DNA of 31,571 bases from CAKRZE01 sp045617585. Its GTDB lineage: Bacteria > Bacillota > Clostridia > Oscillospirales > CAG-272. Both the position numbers and the translations under genes were made by a program. Location of the stretch: assembly GCA_045617585.1 (NCBI GenBank), contig JAZLIW010000030.1:1-31571 (forward strand). The letters are read 5' to 3'. The first letter of the stretch is position 1. Each line of letters starts with the position of its first letter. Positions 1 through 7,069 of this stretch are shown one piece after another. Below the pieces are notes generated by a model. The model was not told the DNA's origin, searched no databases, and saw only the letters and a list, made by a program, of their open reading frames with translations.

Positions 1-45
1 GGGGACGCGGCGGGAGCAAGCCTCCGGCCAACAGTGGGACGTTAC

Positions 46-85
46 AAAAAACAGAGACGGCTGTCTTTTCGGCTTCCGTCTCTGT
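46..85 (-). terminator. Rho-independent terminator of the small lipoprotein gene
   Basis: An 11-bp inverted repeat (arms 50-60 and 75-85, AACAGAGACGG and its complement) lies just downstream of the stop codon at 110-112. Read on the minus strand it is followed by a run of six T. The opposite side is also moderately T-rich, so it may act in both directions. Confidence 0.8.
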
Positions 86-109
86 TGTTTTGTAGGCTGT
101 TTTGCAGAT

Positions 110-607
110 TTACTGCGTATAGATCACGTTCCCCGTGACCGAACGGAGCTGGATCTTGCGATAATAATAACCAAAGCTGACGAGCTCCCCGTCGATGCCG
201 AGCAGCCGCCCGACCGACGCGACGGTCAGACCGTTCTCATAGGTCTCAAACCTTGCGTCCCCCGCTGCGTTGCAGCCGATCCGCATCGAATAGCTCTGAT
301 AGTCTTCTTCCTTCTGCCCTTCCGAGTAATAGATCACGTCAAAGGTCAAAACGACGTCCTCGTACAGCGCGTAGTCCAGAACGCCCGTGATCTCAAATGA
401 GGTCGGTTCCTTTTCCCCCGGGGCAGCGCCGTTCCCCGTTTCGCTCACGTTCAGATATTTCCAGACGTTGTTTTCGTCCAGCGCGATCACGGTACGCACG
501 GGATGATCTTCTCCGTCAGAAACCGTTTCCTTCGGCTGACACCCGACGAGGGAAAGCAGACCGGGAAGAATGCAGAACGTCAGGAAAAGCGCAGCGATTT
601 TTTTCAT
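110..607 (-). CDS. Small lipoprotein of unknown function
   Basis: Encodes 165 residues. The N-terminus is a type II signal peptide: two lysines after Met, a hydrophobic core, and the lipobox L-V-G-C with Cys23 as the expected lipidation site, so the protein should be anchored on the outer face of the membrane. I chose the ATG at 607 because a GGAG lies six bases upstream; an in-frame TTG at 619 would destroy that spacing. The mature part (about 140 residues) is rich in beta-forming residues and looks like one compact sandwich domain. I do not recognise the family. It lies 63 bases after the MFS transporter stop with no terminator between them, so co-transcription is plausible. A strong terminator follows. 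Confidence 0.8.
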   Translation of the reverse strand: MKKIAALFLTFCILPGLLSLVGCQPKETVSDGEDHPVRTVIALDENNVWKYLNVSETGNGAAPGEKEPTSFEITGVLDYALYEDVVLTFDVIYYSEGQKEEDYQSYSMRIGCNAAGDARFETYENGLTVASVGRLLGIDGELVSFGYYYRKIQLRSVTGNVIYTQ

Positions 608-670
608 CACAGACTCCAAATTTCAGTTTTTTCTTTTTCCGAAACAGTGCGTCAAGGATCTTTTTCATGG

Positions 671-1921
671 TTATTTCTCCGTTTTGCGGAAATATCTGCG
701 CATGACCAGGATCACGCAGATACCGAGGAGCGGGAACACCGCCGCGATCAGCACGCCGCAGCGCAGACCGACCTGATCGGGCAGAAGCCCCGCCGTCTCG
801 CCGAGGCGGGCGGCAAAGCCGCTGACCGAGATCTTATCCACCAGAATGCCGAGCAGCTGCGGCGCGACCGAGGCACCGAAGTCGCCGCCCGCCGCCATCA
901 GCGCGTACGCCGCGACGCCCGGGGAGGGGATCTTCTCCTCCATGAGGATCAGCGTTCCGGGCCAGAGCATCGCGGTGCAGAAGCCGGTCAGCACGCAGGC
1001 GAGGAAGGAGATCAGGATGCTCGGGATCGCACCGGCGACGAGATAGCACACCGTCGCGCCGATCATGCTGAGGAGCAAGGTCTTCATGATATTTTTGCCC
1101 CGCTTCGCGTAGAACACGCGGCAGGAGGCGAGCAGGAGCGCGAACACCGCCATGCCGAGGACGTCGCCGACCGCCTTGGGCAGAAGGAGCGCGCTCTCGA
1201 CGTAGCAGGAGATCCAGTTGGTCATCGCGTTCTCCGCGGAGCTGCCGAGGAAGATGCAGAGCACGCAGAGCAGAAGCCCGGTGCTGCGTCCCGCCGCGTT
1301 TTTCGCGTCTGAGGAGGTCAGATCCATCTCCGGGATGGGGCTGACGAAGAACAGGACCGAGGCGATCACCGGGAAGCAGGCGAGGAAGAAGGCGAGATAC
1401 GTCCAGTTTTCCGTCCCGAAAAGGAGGAAATAGAGCGAGCTGACCGCGGCGACGGAGACGACGCCCCACCCGTAGAGCGAATGGAGCATACTCATATCCC
1501 GGTCGGGATGCTCCGAGGGGATCGCGGCGACCGTCGGGCTGATCAGCACCTCGCTCAGCCCTGCGGAGACCGAGAAGATCACGGTCCCGATCACGAGCCC
1601 GACGTAGACGTGCGACGGGAAGAGGGTCGGGGACAGAGCGTACAGCCCGAGCCCGAACGCGGTCAGGAGCGGCATGATCCGAAGCGTCTTTTCAATATTG
1701 AAGAGCCGCGTGAAAAAGGTGAAGATCAGGTCGATCGTGAGCTGGGTCAGGAAGTTGACCAGCACCAGCGTTCCGAGCAGAGAATACGAGACCCCGTACG
1801 CCGTATGGAACGTCTCGAACAAAAGCGGCGGCAGCGTAAAGACCGAGGACATGGAAAGATAGGAGAAATAGCACGCCCGCCTCGTCTTTGCGTAATTCGG
1901 TTCTGTCATAACGATAGTCAT
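671..1921 (-). CDS. MFS transporter
   Basis: Encodes 416 residues with about twelve hydrophobic segments in two halves separated by a polar central loop near residues 190-215 (PEMDLTSSDAKNAAGR), the usual major facilitator layout. Each half keeps family-style loop residues, for example a short basic loop (FYAKRGKN) after a helix of the second half. It should sit in the cytoplasmic membrane and move a small solute by coupling to an ion gradient. The neighbouring sugar-active proteins suggest a sugar or glycoside, but the substrate cannot be read from the sequence. Two starts are possible, ATG at 1921 and ATG at 1909; neither has a strong Shine-Dalgarno sequence. A good promoter lies about 130 bases upstream. 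Confidence 0.85.
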   Translation of the reverse strand: MTIVMTEPNYAKTRRACYFSYLSMSSVFTLPPLLFETFHTAYGVSYSLLGTLVLVNFLTQLTIDLIFTFFTRLFNIEKTLRIMPLLTAFGLGLYALSPTLFPSHVYVGLVIGTVIFSVSAGLSEVLISPTVAAIPSEHPDRDMSMLHSLYGWGVVSVAAVSSLYFLLFGTENWTYLAFFLACFPVIASVLFFVSPIPEMDLTSSDAKNAAGRSTGLLLCVLCIFLGSSAENAMTNWISCYVESALLLPKAVGDVLGMAVFALLLASCRVFYAKRGKNIMKTLLLSMIGATVCYLVAGAIPSILISFLACVLTGFCTAMLWPGTLILMEEKIPSPGVAAYALMAAGGDFGASVAPQLLGILVDKISVSGFAARLGETAGLLPDQVGLRCGVLIAAVFPLLGICVILVMRRYFRKTEK

Positions 1922-2058
1922 CGCTTTCGCCGTGCGAAAGCTTCCCTTTCATCGCGTCTTCGCGGAATTCGGCAGGTTTTTCGCAGGGTGATCGCCGTCG
2001 GAAGAAGGCGAAAGCCGCAAACCGACCTCCCGTCCCGGATCCCGTCCGGGTCATTTTC

Positions 2059-2087
2059 ATTATACCGAACTTCCGCACAAAAAGCAA
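2059..2087 (-). promoter_or_regulatory. SigA-type promoter of the MFS transporter gene
   Basis: On the minus strand, TTGCTT (2087-2082) is separated by 17 bases from a perfect TATAAT (2064-2059). The transcript would have a leader of about 130 bases before the ATG at 1921. Confidence 0.7.
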
Positions 2088-2110
2088 GAGAAAACCGGAA
2101 AAACGCGTGC

Positions 2111-2151
2111 AAAAAAGCGCGGACCGCTTTCCCTCCGCAGTCCGCGCTTTT
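2111..2151 (-). terminator. Rho-independent terminator of the glycosidase-like lipoprotein gene
   Basis: A 12-bp inverted repeat (arms 2113-2124 and 2140-2151, AAAAGCGCGGAC and complement) follows the stop at 2158-2160. On the minus strand it ends in a run of six T (2116-2111). Confidence 0.85.
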
Positions 2152-2157
2152 TCGTTT

Positions 2158-4122
2158 TTACGTTTCTCCGTAATCATCCGCGCTCCCGAAGGAAACCTTT
2201 GCCGAGGCGGCCTTCGTCATCGTGGTGCGGATGGCGGAGAGCGGGACGGAAACGCCGTCGCCGTAGACCGTGCAGACGACCTCGCCGTCACGCAGGATGC
2301 GGATATTGTCGTAGCAGACGGTAAAGACCCCGTCACGCCCGCCCAGCCGCTTTTCGGGATGCGCGGCGAGCATCACGACCGAGAGTATTTTGCCGTCGTT
2401 GTCGGCGGTGCCGACCGTCAGCCGTCTGCGGTACCATTTGCCTGCGGCAAAGGAAGAAAGGTCGCCGTTCGGATGCGCCTGCACGCCTTCCCCGTCCGAA
2501 ATGCCGGGGTTGTCGCGTATCGTGCCGCCGCCCGCGAAATTGCCGTCGACCGCGCCGATGCCCGACACGGCGTCGGCAAGATACACGTCGTATTCCAGGA
2601 CGTCCCCCGCCCGCACCGTGAAATTCACGGCGGGCAGCTCGGTGAAGACGAAAGCGAAGGGCTCGTCCCCCATCGAGACGGTGACGGTGTACACGAGGAC
2701 CTCTCCCTCCGGCGCCGCCGCTTTCCCGTCAAAGAAGGGCGGCGGAACGGTGAGATCGAGCGAGGCGACGTAGGGGATCATCCCCTCCATCATTTTTTCC
2801 AGTCCGCCGTGGAGCGCGGTCTGTTCGGAGGCGCTCTTCCCGTAGATATGCGAGGCGTTCGTAAAGTCGATCCCCGCCATCCCGACCGAGAAGAAATAGT
2901 CGTTCATCGTCACGAAGACCGCGGCGCTGCCCGCGTCCCCGGCGTTCTCAGCGTAGACCGGGATCTCCCCGTAACCTTTTTCCAGCATATAGCGGCGGAT
3001 CGCCGTGATCCCCGCGGTGTCGGTCGAGCCGGTGAACTGGAGGACACAGCCGTACTTTGCCGCCATGTCCGCCATGAATTCGTTGTCGGCGCCGAGGCAG
3101 ACGGGCCCCGCGGGATCCGCGGAGGCGACCGCCGCCTCCCGGACGGAGGAGGTGAAGCGGGTGCCCGGCATATAGAGGACGAGCGGCACGTCAAGCCCGA
3201 ATTCGGCGGTCACGGTGCGGAAGACGCCGATCTGCCCCTCGATGAATTCACGCTTGGCGCCGAGATACCAGTCGAGCGCGTCGGAGAAGCACTGTCCCTT
3301 CCCCTCCCCGCGCTTCGGCGGAGCCACCTCCGCAAAGGAGGCGTAAGAGGTCCCCCACGCGCCGTTCAGCGCGGAGACCGAGCCGTATTTTTCAGTCATT
3401 TCCTCGCGGAAGTCCCGCGCGGCGGCGTCACCGAACCACCAGAGCGTCTCGCTCTCGCTCCTGCCCTGCGTCCACTGGGCGGGATAGATCGGCTCTCCGG
3501 CAGCGCCGAAGTCGACGACCAGCCCGCCGATCACGTCGAGGAGACCGCCGTCCCGGATCGCCTTCAGTTCCTGACGGAGGGCGTTCTCGGTATAGGAAAG
3601 GAGCCCGTCCCAGAAATAGCTGACCGAATTGATCCCCGCTCTGCCCAGCTCGTCGTAAAAGAAGACGTCGGGGTCACCCGCAAGATACCCGGGGATCGTC
3701 ATCACGGTCGGAGCGATCAGCTTGACCGTCAGTCCCGCCTTTTTCGCCTCTTTGAGCTGCGCGGAAAAATAGGACGTCATCTCATACCGGTCGGCGGAGG
3801 GCGCGCTGAAGCCGCCGTCGATCCGGATCGCGGTGAAGCCCATCGCCCGGTAATCGGCGTAGCGGGCGCGCACCGCGGCTGCGTCCCCGGTCAGGCTCCC
3901 CGCCTCCGTGATGCAGAGGGCGAGCGGGTCGTTCCCCTTTCGTTCTTCGGGTCTCATCGTTTCTTCCCCTTCCTTTCCGCTGTCCGTCCCGCTTGCGGGT
4001 TCCGTTCCGGTCGGTCCCGTCTCCTCCGCGGGAGGCGTTTTTCCCGGAGAGCACCCGGGAACGCAGACCGCCGCCCCGAGAAGCACGGCGGCAAGCAGGA
4101 AAAGGAGCACGCATTTTTTCAT
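2158..4122 (-). CDS. Lipoprotein with a GH14/GH42-like barrel and C-terminal sandwich domain
   Basis: Encodes 654 residues. The signal peptide ends at a lipobox-like V-P-G-C (Cys24), followed by a Thr/Glu/Gly/Pro stalk to about residue 65. Residues 66-460 look like a (beta/alpha)8 barrel. VVDFGAAGEPIYPAQW (202-217) resembles the beta-amylase motif around its general acid, which would make Glu210 the acid/base; PVYAEN (388-393) could supply the nucleophile Glu392. YGSVSALNGAWGTSY (246-260) matches a motif typical of GH42-type barrels and recurs in the gene downstream. Residues 470-620 look like a beta-sandwich, possibly carbohydrate-binding. A surface-exposed glycosidase is the likely role; the substrate is unknown. 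An AAAGG eight bases before the ATG supports the start. Terminators flank it on both sides, so it is a single-gene unit. Confidence 0.75.
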   Translation of the reverse strand: MKKCVLLFLLAAVLLGAAVCVPGCSPGKTPPAEETGPTGTEPASGTDSGKEGEETMRPEERKGNDPLALCITEAGSLTGDAAAVRARYADYRAMGFTAIRIDGGFSAPSADRYEMTSYFSAQLKEAKKAGLTVKLIAPTVMTIPGYLAGDPDVFFYDELGRAGINSVSYFWDGLLSYTENALRQELKAIRDGGLLDVIGGLVVDFGAAGEPIYPAQWTQGRSESETLWWFGDAAARDFREEMTEKYGSVSALNGAWGTSYASFAEVAPPKRGEGKGQCFSDALDWYLGAKREFIEGQIGVFRTVTAEFGLDVPLVLYMPGTRFTSSVREAAVASADPAGPVCLGADNEFMADMAAKYGCVLQFTGSTDTAGITAIRRYMLEKGYGEIPVYAENAGDAGSAAVFVTMNDYFFSVGMAGIDFTNASHIYGKSASEQTALHGGLEKMMEGMIPYVASLDLTVPPPFFDGKAAAPEGEVLVYTVTVSMGDEPFAFVFTELPAVNFTVRAGDVLEYDVYLADAVSGIGAVDGNFAGGGTIRDNPGISDGEGVQAHPNGDLSSFAAGKWYRRRLTVGTADNDGKILSVVMLAAHPEKRLGGRDGVFTVCYDNIRILRDGEVVCTVYGDGVSVPLSAIRTTMTKAASAKVSFGSADDYGET

Positions 4123-4165
4123 CTTGTTGGCCTTTCTCCCGGGATCGGGAAGGAAAATCTTTCGG

Positions 4166-4205
4166 AAAAACCGCGGCTGTCAAAATCGCTTTTCACAGCC
4201 GCGGT
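4166..4205 (-). terminator. Rho-independent terminator of the FGE-like/GH42-like gene
   Basis: A perfect 11-bp inverted repeat (4170-4180 and 4195-4205, ACCGCGGCTGT and complement) follows the stop at 4218-4220. On the minus strand it is followed by a run of T (4170-4166). Confidence 0.8.
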
Positions 4206-4217
4206 CGATTCATGAGA

Positions 4218-6878
4218 TCAGAGGTCGTATTCCGTGATCGTCAGGTCCTTCACGTTCTTCGTGAATTCCGTTCCGTCAGGCGCGGTGAAGGTACGCTCGA
4301 TATCGTGCCCGGAGTAGTTCATCACGAGCAGCTTGCCGTACTTTTCGGCGGTGAAGAGCCCGTCCATCACGCCGTCCGACAGATACAGGCCGTTCTCCGC
4401 GAAGAAAGCGGTCATCACGTCGCAGACCTCGCGCTGCATCGCGCGGAGGTTGTCGGGCGTGTTGGTCAGACGGAAGTTGGACGACGTGGAGGTCTCCTCG
4501 ACCTTGGCGCCGAAGGTGCCGCGCACACGCAGGGTCTTCCCTTTTCCGACCGTCTTTCCGTTCTCCCCGAAGAGGAGCGCGAGATAGTCGCTGCCGTTGT
4601 CCAGATCGACGAGTTCCTTCAGGTTGATCCCGACGACGAGCCCGCCCGCCTCGGCAAAGGCGCGGATCTTTTCGAGCGTCGCGGTCTTGTAATATCCGCC
4701 CATCGGAATGATCAGCGCGCGCAGCCCGTCGAGGATGCCGTCGGCGATCGTCAGGTCACAGGCGTAGACGTAGTCGGTATAGTCGCGCAGCAGCGCGAAC
4801 GCGCCCTGCATCTGCCCCATTTTCCTCACGTCGAGTACGACCGGCGTATCGGGATAGAGCACGCCGACCGTCCGTCTGATGCCGCCCTCCTTCAGATACT
4901 TGACGTTATCGGCAAAGTTGGTCGCCCGCTCCTCGTTCTCCATGATGTTGCTGCTGTAATAGTGGAGCGATCTCGCGCCGGTCGCCGCCGCGTTGTAGAC
5001 CCGGCAGACGACGCCGCGCTCGGTGACCTGCCCCGCGGGCTCGAAGCTGAAGTAGCCGCCGTAGTAGGCAGAGGCGGAAGCGACCCAGTTGGTCACGGCG
5101 AAGTTCATCGTATAGTTGGACGCCTCGTTGGTGATGCGGACGCCGCCGCCCACCGCGGCGCAGACCTTGGACTGCTGCGCGAACTCGGAGGCGTGCCACG
5201 GCTCGGCGCTGCCGCCGGTGCAGAGATACAGTTCTGTCTCCGGGAAGTATTTTCTCGCCGTCTGCATCCAGAACGACGCGTAATCGGTCATCGAGGCGCG
5301 GTACCAGTCGATGAAGTCGATGAATCTGCGGCGCTCGCAGATGTCCTTCGCCACGAAGACGCCGGGGTTCGTGCATTCGTCGATGCGGAAGTTGTCGGGA
5401 GAAGACTCGAAGGGCGGGTATTCCGCCGCCGCGAAGGTCGGGAACGCCGTGCCCCACGACGCGTTCAGCCTGCCGATCTCGCCGTATTTCTTCTCCATGC
5501 TGTCGCGGAAGTCGGCGCGCGCGAAGCGGTCGCCGCACCAGTAGCCCGCGTGGGCGTGGTAAAGCCCGGGGATGTTCGTCGGCCAGTTGCCGTGCCATAC
5601 CGACACGATCGCCTCGCCGAAGTCGCCCGAAATACCGAAGAGCAGTCCTTCAAAGATCGAGTGATCGCTGAAATGCTCGGAGAACGCCCGGAGGAAGCGC
5701 TCGACGTAGGTATAGAAGTTTTTGTCCCAGAAGGTCTGGATCTTGCTTTCGAGATTGTGTTCGAGGCAGACCATGCCCTCGAAGTCACGGGAGCGGCGGT
5801 ACCAGTCGGGCAGGGAGTAAGCGGGACCCGCGATGATGAAGGGCAGCCACTTGAGCCCGGCGGCACGGATCTTTTCGACCTCTCTGTCCCAGTGGGAGAA
5901 GTCCCATTTGCCCTCTCCGGCGTTCTCGCAGGATTCCCACGTCACGTACTGCTCGACGGAGGTCACGCCCATGTTGCGGAAGCGGCGCAGCTCCACGGGG
6001 TTCGCGCCGCCGATGCCGATGCAGAGCTCCTGCCCGTCGGGGATGCGGACCGACATTTTGTCAAGCTGCTCGTCCCAGCCCTTCGCGGAGGTCTTGTACT
6101 GCAGGCGGTCCTTCTCGACGTGGACGGTGCCCTCCGTGTCGGCGACGCAGCGGAACCCGACCGACGCGTTCGCGCCGCCGCCGAGGATCTGTCTTCTTCT
6201 GGCGATGCGGAGGTCCTTCGCGGGGGAGTGATAGCAGCCGCCGCGGCAGACGCGGGAGCCGCCCCACCCGTCCTTGAACTGCTCCAGATCGTGTACGGTA
6301 TCGGTATAGGGGAAGAACCAGTCCTCCACCCACTCGAACACGTTGCCCGCCATATCGTAGAGCCCGTAGCCGTTCGGCGCGTAGCTCCCGACCGGAGAGC
6401 AGTGACGGTAGCCGTCGTTCTGCGCGCTGTCGCGCCACTCAAACTCGGAATTCTTGTCGGCAAAGTTGACCTTTTTCCCGGTCGGCGGCTCGTCGCCCCA
6501 CGGATAGACCGGAGAGACCAGCCCGCCCGCGGCGGCGTATTCCCATTCCGCCTCGGTCGGCAGGCGCTTCCCCGCCCACGCGGCGTACGCCTTTGCCTCG
6601 CCCCAGGAGATATTGATCACGGGGTAGTCCGGGTAATTCAGGAAATAACCGGGCATATCCTCCCAGCGGGGCGAACCGGGGTATCCCCGTCCGACCGCGT
6701 CGCAGTAGGCACGGAACTCACCGTTGGTCACCGGCTTTTCGTCCATCCAGAAGGCGCCGACGCTGACCTCGTGCAGCGGCTTCTCCTCCGGGTATCCCTG
6801 CTCGGAACCCATGACGAAGGTCCCTCCCGGGATCAGGCACATCTTTTTTCCGTCTTTCGCGGTTTTCGTTTCACTCAT
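4218..6878 (-). CDS. FGE-like domain fused to a GH42-like glycoside hydrolase
   Basis: Encodes 886 residues. I placed the start at the ATG at 6878, preceded by AAGGGGA at normal spacing; the open frame runs 55 codons further upstream without a better signal. No signal peptide is present, so it should be cytoplasmic. Residues 11-246 are an FGE-sulfatase (SUMF1) fold: IPGGTFVMGS, RLPTEAEWEYAA (105-116), GNVFEWVEDW (178-187), and a closing VGFRCV. The pair of active-site cysteines of true formylglycine-generating enzymes is not at the expected place: RGG is followed by CYHSPAKDLR. Residues 275-665 form a GH42-type barrel with ISGDFGE (Glu422, possible acid/base) and the YGEIGRLNASWGTAF motif; Glu613 might be the nucleophile. 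Residues 668-755 look like the glutamine-amidotransferase-like domain of GH42 enzymes. The likely role is hydrolysis of an imported glycoside; the FGE-like part may be structural. Confidence 0.78.
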   Translation of the reverse strand: MSETKTAKDGKKMCLIPGGTFVMGSEQGYPEEKPLHEVSVGAFWMDEKPVTNGEFRAYCDAVGRGYPGSPRWEDMPGYFLNYPDYPVINISWGEAKAYAAWAGKRLPTEAEWEYAAAGGLVSPVYPWGDEPPTGKKVNFADKNSEFEWRDSAQNDGYRHCSPVGSYAPNGYGLYDMAGNVFEWVEDWFFPYTDTVHDLEQFKDGWGGSRVCRGGCYHSPAKDLRIARRRQILGGGANASVGFRCVADTEGTVHVEKDRLQYKTSAKGWDEQLDKMSVRIPDGQELCIGIGGANPVELRRFRNMGVTSVEQYVTWESCENAGEGKWDFSHWDREVEKIRAAGLKWLPFIIAGPAYSLPDWYRRSRDFEGMVCLEHNLESKIQTFWDKNFYTYVERFLRAFSEHFSDHSIFEGLLFGISGDFGEAIVSVWHGNWPTNIPGLYHAHAGYWCGDRFARADFRDSMEKKYGEIGRLNASWGTAFPTFAAAEYPPFESSPDNFRIDECTNPGVFVAKDICERRRFIDFIDWYRASMTDYASFWMQTARKYFPETELYLCTGGSAEPWHASEFAQQSKVCAAVGGGVRITNEASNYTMNFAVTNWVASASAYYGGYFSFEPAGQVTERGVVCRVYNAAATGARSLHYYSSNIMENEERATNFADNVKYLKEGGIRRTVGVLYPDTPVVLDVRKMGQMQGAFALLRDYTDYVYACDLTIADGILDGLRALIIPMGGYYKTATLEKIRAFAEAGGLVVGINLKELVDLDNGSDYLALLFGENGKTVGKGKTLRVRGTFGAKVEETSTSSNFRLTNTPDNLRAMQREVCDVMTAFFAENGLYLSDGVMDGLFTAEKYGKLLVMNYSGHDIERTFTAPDGTEFTKNVKDLTITEYDL

Positions 6879-6963
6879 ATCCGTTCCCCTTCTCCCGTAT
6901 CCCGGGAGCGTCCCCGCGGTGCGGGGACATCCTTTCTTCGGCGTTTTTTCCGGGGTCGATCCT

Positions 6964-6992
6964 ATCTTACCATATTTTTTCCGCCGTGAACA
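6964..6992 (-). promoter_or_regulatory. Possible promoter of the FGE-like/GH42-like gene
   Basis: On the minus strand, TAAGAT (6969-6964) stands 17 bases after a weak TGTTCA. It lies between the terminator of the upstream gene and the ATG at 6878, which is where a promoter is needed, but the -35 match is poor. Confidence 0.35.
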
Positions 6993-7021
6993 GTATCGGC
7001 GGCGGGTTTTGGGGATTTTCA

Positions 7022-7061
7022 CGAAAAAGACGGCGATCTGCACAAATCGGCAGATCGCCGT
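7022..7061 (-). terminator. Rho-independent terminator of the triple-repeat surface protein gene
   Basis: A perfect 11-bp inverted repeat (7030-7040 and 7051-7061, ACGGCGATCTG and complement) follows the stop at 7070-7072. On the minus strand it runs into CTTTTTC. Confidence 0.8.
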
Positions 7062-7069
7062 CCGGTCAT

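Noticed and set aside
500..670. Short minus-strand frame starting MKKILDALFRKKKK just after the MFS stop
   Set aside because: It overlaps the lipoprotein gene in another frame, lacks a ribosome binding site and ends without any plausible fold.
3993..6989. Very long plus-strand open frame (998 codons) opposite the FGE-like/GH42-like gene, and similar frames opposite other genes
   Set aside because: Antisense shadows are expected in GC-rich DNA; the translations are Arg/Asp/Val-rich without domains, while the minus-strand proteins have clear motifs.
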